A stretch of DNA of 64,000 nucleotides from Formosa haliotis (GCF_001685485.1 NZ_BDEL01000001.1:3035501-3099500), one strand, 5' to 3'; shown: positions 28,190 through 36,963, counted from the first letter of the stretch. Program-made: numbers and translations. The notes: generated by a model from the sequence alone, not told the origin.

Positions 28190-29458
28190 ATGAACAGGAA
28201 AAAGTTAATTCTTATTATTTCAATAATTGTTGTGTTACTAGCGCTGCTTGTCTTCGGAAAAAAAGCAGGTTGGTTCGGAAAACAAAACAATTTTAAAACG
28301 GTTGAAATTCAAGAAATATCAAAATTAGATATTATACAAACCGTGTCTGCGACTGGTAAAATTCAGCCAGAAATAGAGGTTAAACTTTCTAGTGAGGTAT
28401 CTGGTGAGGTTATTGAACTACCTGTAAGAGAGGGGCAAGAAATTAAAAAAGGAGATTTATTGGTTAAAATAAATCCAGACATTTATCAGTCTAGTTTAAA
28501 TCGTTCTCAAGCGACTTTACAAAATGCAAAATCTGGTTTAGACCAAGCCGAAGCATCTTTAAGAGAAGCTAAAGCTAATTATGAACGAAATAAAACATTG
28601 TTTGAAAAAGGTATTATAGCAAAAGCCGATTGGGATAAAGCTATTTCTGCTTACGAAATTGCCGAAGCTACAAAGGCATCTGCATATTATAACGTACAAA
28701 GCGCTGGAGCTACAGTTAACGAAGCAAACGATAACTTAAACAGAACCACTATTTTTTCACCAATGAGTGGTACCATCTCTAAATTAGATGTAGAATTAGG
28801 CGAGCGTGTTGTTGGTACACAACAAATGGCAGGTACCGAAATTATGCGTGTGGCCAATTTAAATAACATGGAGGTTGAGGTTGATGTCAATGAAAATGAT
28901 ATTGTAAAGGTTAGTATTGGCGATTCTACAATTGTAGAGGTTGATGCCTATTTAAAGAAAGAATTTAAAGGAATTGTTACTGAAATTGCAAACTCTGCCG
29001 ATGGCACCTTAACCGCAGATCAGGTTACAAATTTTAAAGTAAAAGTTAGAATTTTAGAAGAATCTTATAAAGATTTAATTGAAGGGAAACCTAACTCTTA
29101 CTCTCCTTTCCGTCCAGGAATGACGGCTACTGTAGATATTATTACCAAATCTCGTAAAGGTATCGTTGGAGTGCCTATTAGTGCTATTGTAATTAAAAAT
29201 GATACAACAACAACCCAAACGGTAACCGATACACCAAAATCTCCTTCAGGATTAACAGAAAAGTTTGAATGTGTTTTTGTAAAAGAAGGTGAACAGGCTA
29301 AACTTCGCGTGGTTAAAACAGGAATTCAAGATAATTCTAATATCGAAATTATTTCAGGATTAGCAGAAGGCGACCAAGTTATTACCGGACCGTATAATAT
29401 GGTTACCAAAACTCTAAAAAGTGGAGATAAGGTAGGTGTAGAAGAACATGGTAAATAA
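28190..29458 (+). CDS. Periplasmic adaptor (HlyD/MacA type), second copy
   Basis: A 422-residue adaptor: N-terminal helix (about 5-22), lipoyl half-motif (SSEVSGEVIELPVREGQEIK), helical hairpin (about 105-190), second lipoyl half (FSPMSGTISKLDVELGE), beta-barrel (to about 330) and a membrane-proximal domain. It is closer to MacA in layout than the first adaptor. Two different adaptors in one operon could match the two different permeases. It is the last exporter gene; tsaB follows after 28 bp. Confidence 0.9.
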   Translation: MNRKKLILIISIIVVLLALLVFGKKAGWFGKQNNFKTVEIQEISKLDIIQTVSATGKIQPEIEVKLSSEVSGEVIELPVREGQEIKKGDLLVKINPDIYQSSLNRSQATLQNAKSGLDQAEASLREAKANYERNKTLFEKGIIAKADWDKAISAYEIAEATKASAYYNVQSAGATVNEANDNLNRTTIFSPMSGTISKLDVELGERVVGTQQMAGTEIMRVANLNNMEVEVDVNENDIVKVSIGDSTIVEVDAYLKKEFKGIVTEIANSADGTLTADQVTNFKVKVRILEESYKDLIEGKPNSYSPFRPGMTATVDIITKSRKGIVGVPISAIVIKNDTTTTQTVTDTPKSPSGLTEKFECVFVKEGEQAKLRVVKTGIQDNSNIEIISGLAEGDQVITGPYNMVTKTLKSGDKVGVEEHGK

Positions 29459-29486
29459 GAGTATTAATTTAAAGTAAACATACATC

Positions 29487-30161
29487 GTGGCATTACTATT
29501 AAATATAGAAACAGCAACAACAAATTGTTCGGTCTCATTATCTAAAGATGGTGAGACTTTTGCATTAAAGGAAGATAACGATAAAGGCTATTCGCATGCC
29601 GAAAGACTTCACGTTTATATTAAAGCACTATGCGATGAAAATAATATAAAACAATCTCAAATAGATGCTGTAGCGGTTAGTAAAGGCCCAGGATCTTATA
29701 CAGGCTTAAGGATTGGAGTTTCTGCCGCTAAGGGGCTTTGTTTTGCGTTAGATAAACCTTTAATTTCGGTTTCTACTTTAGAAGCCTTAGCACATCAAGT
29801 AAAAACAGTGGAAGGCGTTATCGTAGCCATGTTAGACGCCCGAAGAATGGAAGTATACTCCGCTGTATACGATTCAAATTATAATGAAATTCGTCACATA
29901 GAAGCAGAAATTTTGGATGCTCATTCTTTCGAATCGTTTTTAAATGCGGGTAAAGTGTATTTTGTTGGAAATGGTGTTGAAAAAACAAAAACCCTAATTA
30001 CGCATCCCAATGCTGTTTTTGTAGAGGATAAATTACCGTCTGCAAGAGAAATGGGATTATTGGCAGAGGCAAAGTACAACGCAAAGGACCTAGAAGATGT
30101 TGCGTATTTTGAACCGTATTATTTAAAAGATTTTGTGGCATTAAAGCCAAAAGCGAAATAG
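29487..30161 (+). CDS. tsaB: tRNA threonylcarbamoyladenosine biosynthesis protein TsaB
   Basis: TsaB is the ASKHA-fold partner that TsaD needs to place t6A at position 37 of ANN-decoding tRNAs. At 224 residues it has the family starts NIETATTNCSVSLS and SKGPGSYTGLRIGVSAAKGL. The start is a GTG. It may be read through from the exporter operon (28-bp gap) and is followed by a strong bidirectional terminator. Confidence 0.94.
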   Translation: MALLLNIETATTNCSVSLSKDGETFALKEDNDKGYSHAERLHVYIKALCDENNIKQSQIDAVAVSKGPGSYTGLRIGVSAAKGLCFALDKPLISVSTLEALAHQVKTVEGVIVAMLDARRMEVYSAVYDSNYNEIRHIEAEILDAHSFESFLNAGKVYFVGNGVEKTKTLITHPNAVFVEDKLPSAREMGLLAEAKYNAKDLEDVAYFEPYYLKDFVALKPKAK

Positions 30162-30257
30162 AGAAATTACAACATCCGTCATTCTCGTTTCGTTTAAATG
30201 AAGGTTGATATTCGCTTTTAAAGTAAATTAATATTAAGCCGGCGAGATATAAAAATT

Positions 30258-30300
30258 AAACAGCCGTTATCCTGAAAAGTTTCAGAATAACGGCTGTTTT
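30258..30300. terminator. Bidirectional terminator between tsaB and mscS
   Basis: A 13-bp perfect stem, AAACAGCCGTTAT (30258-30270) with its complement at 30287-30299, extended by CTGAA/TTCAG inside. It is flanked by A-rich sequence on the left and TTTT on the right, so it can stop both convergent transcripts. Confidence 0.85.
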
Positions 30301-30324
30301 GTTTATTAAGTTTAATGTTTAAAC

Positions 30325-31143
30325 TTATCCTTCTTTTTGAATCTCGACAGAGTGTGGGTAAGGAATTTCAATTCCAGCAGCATCAAGATCTAATTTAATT
30401 CTTTCAGTATTTTCAAAATGAACATCCCAATAGTCTGAAGTATTAACCCAACCTCTTACAGCAAAGTTAACAGAACTTTCGCCTAATTCGGTAACAGCTA
30501 CCATTGGAGCTGGTTCTTTTAATACTTTAGGGTTAGAGGTTAAAACATTCATTAATACCTCTTTGGTTTTCTTAATATCATCATCGTAACTAACACCTAC
30601 AACCATATCTAAACGAATTTTATCTTCGGCACTATAGTTTGTAATGTTTCCGTTAGATAATGCCCCATTAGGAACAATGACTAAACGGTTTTGTGGCGTA
30701 TTAAGTTGGGTTGTGAAAATGTGAATCTCTTTAACTGTACCAGCTTCACCTTGTGCTTCAATATAGTCACCAACCTTAAAAGGCTTAAATAACATTATTA
30801 ATACACCTCCTGCAAAATTACCAAGAGAACCTTGTAAAGCTAAACCAATAGCTAAACCAGCGGCACCAATTATTGCAGCGAACGATGTTGTTGGTACACC
30901 TAGTATACCTAAAAGGGTGATAATTAATAATATTTTTAGAATCCAGCTAACTAGGTTTAAAAGAAAGGATTGAAGACCTTCTTCGTAATTACTTCTAGTC
31001 ATTAATTTTCTAGATGTATTTACTAGTTTCTTAATTATCCACGATCCAATGATCCAAATAACTATGGCTCCTATAATCTTTAAACCATAAGTTGTTGCAA
31101 ATACCATAATCTGGTCAGTCCAGTACTGTAAATCCTTTTCCAT
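30325..31143 (-). CDS. mscS: Small-conductance mechanosensitive channel (MscS family)
   Basis: A 272-residue three-helix MscS channel that releases solutes under hypo-osmotic shock. TM3 shows the Gly/Ala-packed pore helix (AAIIGAAGLAIGLALQGSLGNFAGG) and is followed by the beta domain (FKVGDYIEAQGEAGTVKEI) and the C-terminal alpha/beta vestibule. Length is minimal and complete. A well-formed promoter lies directly upstream. Confidence 0.94.
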   Translation of the reverse strand: MEKDLQYWTDQIMVFATTYGLKIIGAIVIWIIGSWIIKKLVNTSRKLMTRSNYEEGLQSFLLNLVSWILKILLIITLLGILGVPTTSFAAIIGAAGLAIGLALQGSLGNFAGGVLIMLFKPFKVGDYIEAQGEAGTVKEIHIFTTQLNTPQNRLVIVPNGALSNGNITNYSAEDKIRLDMVVGVSYDDDIKKTKEVLMNVLTSNPKVLKEPAPMVAVTELGESSVNFAVRGWVNTSDYWDVHFENTERIKLDLDAAGIEIPYPHSVEIQKEG

Positions 31144-31162
31144 ATTTTATATTGATTTTTTA

Positions 31163-31192
31163 CAAATCTATAAAAATCAAATAAAAAACAAA
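31163..31192 (-). promoter_or_regulatory. mscS promoter (TTTG-N18-TAGATTTG, minus strand)
   Basis: On the minus strand TTTG (31192-31189) and TAGATTTG (31170-31163) are 18 bp apart; the ATG at 31143 follows 19 bp after the -7 element. All parts fit the flavobacterial consensus. Confidence 0.75.
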
Positions 31193-31232
31193 TGAAATCT
31201 AGGTGAAAGAAATGTTGATTTTGTTTAAAAAT

Positions 31233-31271
31233 ATAAAAGCGCATAACTTCCATGAAGTTATGCGCTTTTAT
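31233..31271 (-). terminator. Terminator downstream of the dodecin gene
   Basis: A perfect 17-bp stem (31233-31249 with 31255-31271) around a 5-nt loop, followed on the minus strand by a T-rich stretch. It closes the dodecin transcript before the mscS promoter. Confidence 0.85.
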
Positions 31272-31288
31272 AAGCTGTAATTTTTTGA

Positions 31289-31492
31289 TTAGGAGTTAAC
31301 CTCGAATGTGATTTTTACATCAACTCGATATTGATCTAATTCTCCATCTTTTACTGTTACACTGTGTTCTTTAACGTATACAGATTTAATGTTTTTCACT
31401 GTTTTGGACGCTTCCTTTACAGCTTTTCTTGTTGCGTCTTCCCAACTTTTATCAGAGTTTGATAATACTTCAATTACTTTTAAAATTGCCAT
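31289..31492 (-). CDS. Dodecin family flavin-binding protein
   Basis: A 67-residue protein matching dodecins: MAILKVIEVLSNSDKSWEDA, a single helix, then strands with KSVYVKEHSVTVKDG and QYRVDVKITFEV. Dodecins assemble as hollow dodecamers that store flavins or protect against their photochemistry. Single-gene unit between a terminator and the Nfu gene. Confidence 0.93.
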   Translation of the reverse strand: MAILKVIEVLSNSDKSWEDATRKAVKEASKTVKNIKSVYVKEHSVTVKDGELDQYRVDVKITFEVNS

Positions 31493-31569
31493 GGTTGTAA
31501 TGTTTTATTGATTTCTTTAAAATTACAACTTAAGGAGATAAATCTCTGATAATGAAATGTTAAATTCCG

Positions 31570-32472
31570 TTATCCGTTTATAGCCTCTACAATTTCAACT
31601 TTGTCTTTTAGCATTTCCTTCAACATATTTTCGATACCATTTTTTAGAGTAAATGTTGAAGATGGGCAACCACTACAAGCACCTTGTAAAATGACTTTAA
31701 CCGTTTTTGTGTTTGGGTCGTAAGACTGAAATTGAATATTACCACCATCGCTAGCAACAGCAGGTTTTACGTATTCTTCTAAAATATTAATGATTTCTTT
31801 AGACACATCGTCTAGAGCTTCAAAAGTTTCATCGATTTGCACCGTCGTTTTTCCTAAAGCTTCTGAGGCTTCTGGACGAACAACATCTTTGCCTTGCTCT
31901 ATATAACCACGAATAAATTCTCGAAGTTCAAGGGTAATATCTTGCCATTCCGCAATGTCATATTTTGTAATAGACACATAATTTTCGTCAATGAAAATAC
32001 TTTTCACAAACGGGAAATGAAATAATTCTGTGGCTAGTGGCGATAATTTAGCATCGTCTATAGAGGTAAATTCAAACATCGCTGTTACTAATTTTTTATT
32101 CGCAACAAACTTTTGTACAGCAGGGTTAGGCGTACTTTCAGCATATACCGTAACGGCTGTTTTTTTAGGAGCAGCAGCTTCAATAACTACAACACCATCA
32201 TTGTTTAAATAATCTTCAATCTGTTTTGCAACTTCATCCTGAACATCTGCCCATTCTACAATATTAAAGCGCTCTACTGCAATAAAGTTGGCAGAGATAT
32301 ATACTTTTTTTACAAACGGTAAATAGAATAATTGCTGAGCTAAAGGAGATGTTTTGGCTTCATCGATATTATGAAATTCAAAACTCTGGTATTTGGTTAT
32401 GAATTGGTTTAATTCAAATTTTATTATCGCTGGATTCGTGGTTTCATGTACAGAAACGCTAAATGTCTTCAT
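31570..32472 (-). CDS. Nfu-type iron-sulfur scaffold with duplicated N-terminal domain
   Basis: A 300-residue protein from ATG 32472; an upstream in-frame start at 32490 would fall inside the likely -7 element. Two tandem Nfu N-terminal domains (about 1-85 and 100-185; each with PLA..LF..PFVK and the I.EW motif) precede one C-terminal NifU domain with the cluster-binding GACSGCPSS near residue 270. Nfu proteins deliver assembled [4Fe-4S] clusters to targets. The N-terminal duplication is the notable feature and recurs, as I recall, in other Bacteroidota. Confidence 0.9.
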   Translation of the reverse strand: MKTFSVSVHETTNPAIIKFELNQFITKYQSFEFHNIDEAKTSPLAQQLFYLPFVKKVYISANFIAVERFNIVEWADVQDEVAKQIEDYLNNDGVVVIEAAAPKKTAVTVYAESTPNPAVQKFVANKKLVTAMFEFTSIDDAKLSPLATELFHFPFVKSIFIDENYVSITKYDIAEWQDITLELREFIRGYIEQGKDVVRPEASEALGKTTVQIDETFEALDDVSKEIINILEEYVKPAVASDGGNIQFQSYDPNTKTVKVILQGACSGCPSSTFTLKNGIENMLKEMLKDKVEIVEAING

Positions 32473-32487
32473 TTTCAAATGTTTTTG

Positions 32488-32495
32488 CAAAAATA
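32488..32495 (-). promoter_or_regulatory. Putative -7 element TATTTTTG of the Nfu gene (minus strand)
   Basis: Minus-strand TATTTTTG ends 15 bp before ATG 32472. No -33 TTTG is properly spaced. The 281-bp divergent gap between this gene and the porP-like gene (32491-32771) otherwise shows only AT-rich sequence. Confidence 0.45.
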
Positions 32496-32771
32496 ATAAA
32501 ACTAAATTTTAGTTATGTAGTAATAGGTCTTAAATTAAAGCGTTATTTAGAGAGATGTGATATTGAAATATTGTTAGTTTTTTAGGCAGTTTTATTCAAT
32601 AACATTTTTATAACGAATCATTAATGTTTAATTATCAATTAATTTATGGTAAACCGTAATTGATATAGGTTGAAGTTACCATTTAATTTATATATTTAGA
32701 ATCGCATTTTTCTTACTCCCCGAAAAGAAACATAGCGACTACAATAAAACTAATAGCAAACATATATTTAC

Positions 32772-33773
32772 ATGAAGTTTAGAATAATTAGGCTCGTTCT
32801 CATTTTTATTTTTATGAGTCCAATTTGTATAGCGCAAGAAGGTTTACCCATTTATTCTGATTATTTAACAGATAATTACTACTTAATTCACCCCTCTATG
32901 GCTGGGGCGGCAAATTGTGCCAAACTTAGATTAACAGCGAGACAACAATGGTTAGGTCAGGATGAAGCTCCGGCATTAATGACTGCTAGTGTTAATGGAA
33001 GAATAGGCGAATCGCCATCTGCTGTTGGAGCTATTTTTTATGCCGATAAAAATGGGTATCATTCGCAAAACGGAGCTTATGCCACCTATGCACATCATTT
33101 AATGTTTTCTAGGAATGAAATAGATTTAAATATGCTGTCGTTTGGATTAAGTGCTGGGTTTGTGCAATACCGATTAGATGAATCTGCATTTATTAATTCT
33201 GGATTCGACCCTATTATATCTGGAATTCAGCAAAGCTCACCCAATTTTAATATGGATTTTGGGATGTCTTATCATCTTATTAATGCTTATGCTCATTTTA
33301 CGGTGAAGAATTTATTGAAGAATGATGGTATTAATAATGATATTGAAATTACTAGCAATTTAAGACGCTATTTGCTTTCGGTAGGGAATGTCTTTAAAAC
33401 ACGACGCGAGGGTTTAACTTTAGAACCTTCGATACTGTATCAATATAGAGAAGGGACCAGAGAATCTACTATAGATGTAAACTTTAAAGCCTACCAAGAT
33501 TTTGAAAAAGCAAAAATGTGGTTAGGGTTGTCGTACAGACAAAGTTTAGACGGTGCCGAATATCTTGATGGTTCTGGGGTGAGTTCGCAAAGATCCATGT
33601 ATATAACTCCTATTATGGGTGTTAATTATAAGCAGTTTATGTTTGCTTATAACTATACCTATCAAGCAAATTCTATAGTGTTTAATAATGGCGGCTTTCA
33701 TCAATTTACTTTAGGATATAACTTTAATTGTAGAAAAGTGAAATATGAATGCGATTGTCCAGCAGTCAATTAA
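32772..33773 (+). CDS. PorP/SprF family type IX secretion outer-membrane protein
   Basis: A 333-residue barrel protein: signal peptide (MKFRIIRLVLIFIFMSPICIAQ), then the family start GLPIYSDYLTDNYYLIHPSMAGAANC and LRLTARQQWLGQDEAP, and a C-terminus of beta-strands. PorP/SprF proteins pair with particular giant adhesins (SprB-like) to export or anchor them through the type IX system. Usually the partner adhesin is adjacent; here it is not, so the partner is unknown. A Cys-rich tail (CRKVKYECDCPAVN) ends the protein. Confidence 0.9.
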   Translation: MKFRIIRLVLIFIFMSPICIAQEGLPIYSDYLTDNYYLIHPSMAGAANCAKLRLTARQQWLGQDEAPALMTASVNGRIGESPSAVGAIFYADKNGYHSQNGAYATYAHHLMFSRNEIDLNMLSFGLSAGFVQYRLDESAFINSGFDPIISGIQQSSPNFNMDFGMSYHLINAYAHFTVKNLLKNDGINNDIEITSNLRRYLLSVGNVFKTRREGLTLEPSILYQYREGTRESTIDVNFKAYQDFEKAKMWLGLSYRQSLDGAEYLDGSGVSSQRSMYITPIMGVNYKQFMFAYNYTYQANSIVFNNGGFHQFTLGYNFNCRKVKYECDCPAVN

Positions 33774-33807
33774 AATCCGTTTAGTGACAACTAATTGTTA
33801 GCCTTAT

Positions 33808-33841
33808 TTTGAGGTCTAAATAGCTTTAATGACTAACTTTG
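33808..33841 (+). promoter_or_regulatory. Promoter of the gamma-carbonic-anhydrase-like gene (TTTG-N22-TAACTTTG)
   Basis: TTTG at 33808-33811 and TAACTTTG at 33834-33841 with 22 bp between them; the ATG follows 17 bp later. Matches the consensus with a long but allowed spacer. Confidence 0.65.
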
Positions 33842-33858
33842 TAATTAAAACTTAGATT

Positions 33859-34374
33859 ATGATTATAAAAGCTGTAAACGGAAAATCTCCTCAAATTCCA
33901 GACGATTGTTTTATAGCCGAAAATGCTACCATTTTAGGTGAAGTGAGCATGGGCGAAAATTGCAGTATATGGTATAATGCCGTTATTCGTGGAGATGTTC
34001 ATTTTATAAAAATGGGAAATAAAGTGAATGTTCAAGATGGAGCGGTTATACATGCTACGTACCAAAAATCTCCAACTACTATTGGAAATAATGTATCTAT
34101 AGGACATAATGCTTTGGTTCATGGTTGTACGATTCACGATAATGTTTTAATAGGTATGGGAAGCATTGTTATGGACGATTGTATTATTGAAAGTAATTCT
34201 ATTATCGCGGCAGGAGCCGTGGTTACTAAAAATACTCATGTAAAATCTGGAAGTATTTACGCAGGAGTTCCGGCTAAAAAAGTAAAAGATATTAGTGAGG
34301 AATTAATCTCTGGAGAAATCAATAGAATAGCAGATAATTATGTGAAGTATTCGAGTTGGTTTAAAGAGGATTAG
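33859..34374 (+). CDS. Gamma-carbonic-anhydrase-like hexapeptide repeat protein
   Basis: A 171-residue left-handed beta-helix protein (YrdA/PaaY-like). Hexapeptide repeats run from about 15 to 140, and the metal-ligand histidines appear in VIHATY and SIGHNALVHGC. Related proteins are zinc or iron carbonic anhydrases or thioesterases; the exact activity is unassigned. The stop overlaps that of convergent murI (shared TTAG at 34371-34374). Confidence 0.88.
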   Translation: MIIKAVNGKSPQIPDDCFIAENATILGEVSMGENCSIWYNAVIRGDVHFIKMGNKVNVQDGAVIHATYQKSPTTIGNNVSIGHNALVHGCTIHDNVLIGMGSIVMDDCIIESNSIIAAGAVVTKNTHVKSGSIYAGVPAKKVKDISEELISGEINRIADNYVKYSSWFKED

Positions 34375-35150
34375 AAATTCAAGAACTTAACAGTATGCTT
34401 CTCGTTTAAAAGTGCCTGCATCACCTTAGTAGATCCGTTTGTAAAAAACTCGTGATGTCCTAATTTGGTGCTTGTGTTTAGTAAGTTTTGTTGCTCAAGT
34501 ATCGCTTTTGTTTGTCTGGCAACCGCTTCACCTGAATCAATTATTTTCACATGTTTTGGTAATAATTCTAAAAGCAGAGGTAGTAGGTAAGGGTAGTGCG
34601 TGCAACCCAAAACGAGATAGTCTATATTAGCATCTAGCATTGGTTTTAAGTACGGTTTTAATAAGGTACGCATGGTGTCACTTAAAGTCTCTCCTGCTTC
34701 TATAAGCTGTACTATACCTTCCCCGACCTGTTCTATAACTTCTACGTCGTTTCTGTATAAATCGGTTGTTTTATGAAACAAGTCACTGCTTAAAGTACCT
34801 TTTGTAGCTAGAATTCCAACAGCTTTTGTTTTGCTATTTAAAGACGCTGGCTTTATTGCTGGCTCTATACCTATAAAAGGAATGCTATAGGTTTCTCTTA
34901 ATACTTTAATAGCATTGGTAGTGGCTGTATTGCACGCTACAACAATAAGCTTACAGTTTTTGTTTAAGAGGTACTCTGTGTTTTTTATGCTTAATTTTAA
35001 AATGTCTTCGGCCGATTTATTGCCATAAGGTGCATTTGCACTATCGGCGAGATAAATGGTGTTTTCAAAAGGGAGTAGAGCCTCTATTTCTTTGTAAACA
35101 GAAGTGCCACCAACGCCAGAATCGAATATGCCTATAGCTTGTGTGTTCAT
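34371..35150 (-). CDS. murI: Glutamate racemase MurI
   Basis: MurI makes D-glutamate for peptidoglycan. The 259 residues contain IGIFDSGVGG, the first catalytic cysteine in VVACNTATT and the second in LGCTHYPYL, all complete. It is the last gene of the minus-strand envelope cluster (bamA, two ompH) but is separated from ompH by a terminator-like hairpin, so it may be expressed partly on its own. Confidence 0.95.
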   Translation of the reverse strand: MNTQAIGIFDSGVGGTSVYKEIEALLPFENTIYLADSANAPYGNKSAEDILKLSIKNTEYLLNKNCKLIVVACNTATTNAIKVLRETYSIPFIGIEPAIKPASLNSKTKAVGILATKGTLSSDLFHKTTDLYRNDVEVIEQVGEGIVQLIEAGETLSDTMRTLLKPYLKPMLDANIDYLVLGCTHYPYLLPLLLELLPKHVKIIDSGEAVARQTKAILEQQNLLNTSTKLGHHEFFTNGSTKVMQALLNEKHTVKFLNF

Positions 35151-35162
35151 GGGTTCAAAAAT

Positions 35163-35193
35163 AAAAAAAGCCGCTTAAAAAGCAGCTTTTTTT
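35163..35193 (-). terminator. Terminator between ompH and murI
   Basis: AAAAAAAGC (35163-35171) pairs with GCTTTTTTT (35185-35193), with an inner GCTT/AAGC stem and one mismatch. On the minus strand it ends in a T-run, positioned to stop or attenuate transcription after ompH. Confidence 0.75.
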
Positions 35194-35212
35194 GTATTCT
35201 TAAAGGTTTAAA

Positions 35213-35722
35213 TTAGAAACCTAATTCTTTTTTAACATCGTTTAAAAGATCTTTCCCATCGGCCATAATAACACCACCACCTTGAGAAGCATCTAATACA
35301 TAGTCAAAACCTTGAGCTCTTGCAACTTTTAAAATAGCAGCTTTTGCTTTTTCAGTAATAGGCTTTAATAAGTCTATTTCTTTTTGTTGCATGTCTTTTT
35401 GTGCTTGTTGTTGGTATTGACGGATGTTTTGCTCCATGGTTTGAACTTCTTGCACACGCTTAGCATTCTCTTCTTGAGTTTTTGTAGAAGATTCAGCGTC
35501 GTATTGCTTTACTTTAGTATCAAGTTCTGTTGCCATATTTTTAATGTCAGCCTCATACGTCTTCCCTAATTTTTCCATTTGCCCTTGAGCAGCCTTCATT
35601 TCTGGCATAGAAGAAACTAATTCTTGAGTATTAATATGAGCAACTTTACTTTGTGCTTGTACAAAAGATGATGCGCCAATAAATAAAGCTGTTGCAATTA
35701 AAAGTGTTTTAATTTGTTTCAT
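35213..35722 (-). CDS. OmpH/Skp family periplasmic chaperone
   Basis: A 169-residue protein with signal peptide (IKTLLIATALFIGASSFVQAQ) and the Skp fold: KVAHINTQELVSSMPEMKAAQ, a Lys/Gln/Glu-rich coiled coil (about 50-120) and the end GFDYVLDASQGGGVIM. Skp holds outer-membrane proteins unfolded on the way to BamA. It is the second of two adjacent Skp-like genes downstream of bamA. Confidence 0.93.
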   Translation of the reverse strand: MKQIKTLLIATALFIGASSFVQAQSKVAHINTQELVSSMPEMKAAQGQMEKLGKTYEADIKNMATELDTKVKQYDAESSTKTQEENAKRVQEVQTMEQNIRQYQQQAQKDMQQKEIDLLKPITEKAKAAILKVARAQGFDYVLDASQGGGVIMADGKDLLNDVKKELGF

Positions 35723-35755
35723 TTTTAAAGTATTAATTTGTGTTATAAATTTTAG

Positions 35756-36802
35756 TTAATTACTGTCTTCGGTATTTTCAGTGTTATTTTCTTTTTCTTC
35801 ACGTTCTTGTTGTGCTTTCTCGCGTTCTTCCAAGATACGTTGTTTTCTTGCTTCTAATTCTAATTTTCTTGCTTCGCGATCTCTTAATTTTTGTTGTTTA
35901 CGCTCTTCAAGAATTTCTTCTCTAGTTTTAGGCTCTGATTCTGACGCATTTTCATCGTTTTCATCTGAGGGCGCTAATGTATCATTATTTTCTGAATTAT
36001 CAGAAACTTTATTTCTTGCAGCCAACTTTTCTTGTTTAGCAGCTTCTCGTTCGGCTAAAATTCTTTCGCGACGTTCTTGAGCTTCTAGTTTGTTTGCTGC
36101 GCGTTCGTCTAGAATTGCTTGCCGGCGTTCTTCTTCTAAGCGCTCGCGTTCTAATCGTTTATCTTCAAGAGCTTTTTCTCTGGCTTCAAGTTCTGGATTA
36201 TATTCTGGAACCGTATCTTCTAGCGCAGCATTTTTACGTTGTTCTTTGGTTTGTGCTTGTTGGCGTTTCGATGTTCTATTAATACTTCTTAATACCAATT
36301 CGCTAATATCGTAACGTTCGGCAGAATATAACATGACTAAATCTGCAGATTTATCGAAGATAAAATCATATTGCTTTGAAGCTGCGATATCTTGAACTGC
36401 CGAAAAAATTTGATCTTGGATGGGTTGAAGTAATTGTTTCTTCTGAATCATTAAATCGCCATTAGGACCAAATCGTTTTTGTTGATGATCTAAAATCTCT
36501 TTTTCTTCAAAATCTATATCTTCCTTACGTTCTTCATAAAGCTCTGGTGTTAACAGTGCTTTTTCGTTACTTAAATCTTTGCGTTTTTGGGCAACATCGT
36601 TAAGTCTTAATTCGATGTCTGCTTTCCAACGTTTTACTTTATCAGCTAATTGAGATGAAGCATCTTGATATTCAGGAACATGTTCTAAAATATATTCTGT
36701 GTCTATGTAACCAATTCTTACGCCACGCTGGGCATGTGTATTAAGAGTTAGAAGACATATTACAGTCATTAAAAAAAGAACGTTTATTTTCATCTGTTTC
36801 AT
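35756..36802 (-). CDS. OmpH/Skp family protein with long charged helical tail
   Basis: A 348-residue protein (ATG 36802; ATG 36793 is an alternative giving the same signal peptide, FLMTVICLLTLNTHAQ). Residues about 25-175 are a normal Skp domain (RVGYIDTEYILEHVPEYQ to YDFIFDKSADLVMLYS). Residues about 190-348 are two Glu/Arg/Lys-rich blocks, predicted to form long single helices or coiled coils, separated by an acidic Asp/Glu/Asn/Ser linker. Ordinary Skp proteins end at about 170 residues. The tail could reach across the periplasm or bind peptidoglycan; this is inference. The gap of 161 bp to bamA holds no gene. Confidence 0.88.
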   Translation of the reverse strand: MKQMKINVLFLMTVICLLTLNTHAQRGVRIGYIDTEYILEHVPEYQDASSQLADKVKRWKADIELRLNDVAQKRKDLSNEKALLTPELYEERKEDIDFEEKEILDHQQKRFGPNGDLMIQKKQLLQPIQDQIFSAVQDIAASKQYDFIFDKSADLVMLYSAERYDISELVLRSINRTSKRQQAQTKEQRKNAALEDTVPEYNPELEAREKALEDKRLERERLEEERRQAILDERAANKLEAQERRERILAEREAAKQEKLAARNKVSDNSENNDTLAPSDENDENASESEPKTREEILEERKQQKLRDREARKLELEARKQRILEEREKAQQEREEKENNTENTEDSN

Positions 36803-36963
36803 ATTAAAAAAATTATTAACTGCTGAACTTTATAAACGACAGATGCTTAAAAATATTCTGTCTGTTCGAGAATTAAAGTGGCTAAAATTAACAAATTTTA
36901 ACTTTATAACTTTTAAAACATGAGACAAATCATGAGTAGGTTAATAGAAAATATCATGCCAAA

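Noticed and set aside
35156..35163. -7 element (TATTTTTG, minus strand) directly before murI
   Set aside because: It ends only 5 bp from the start codon and overlaps the ompH terminator arm; no -33 half.
35781..36314. Open frames antisense to the charged tail of the OmpH-like gene
   Set aside because: Ser/Arg/Leu-rich products are the mirror of Glu/Arg/Lys codons on the coding strand; no start signals or family resemblance.
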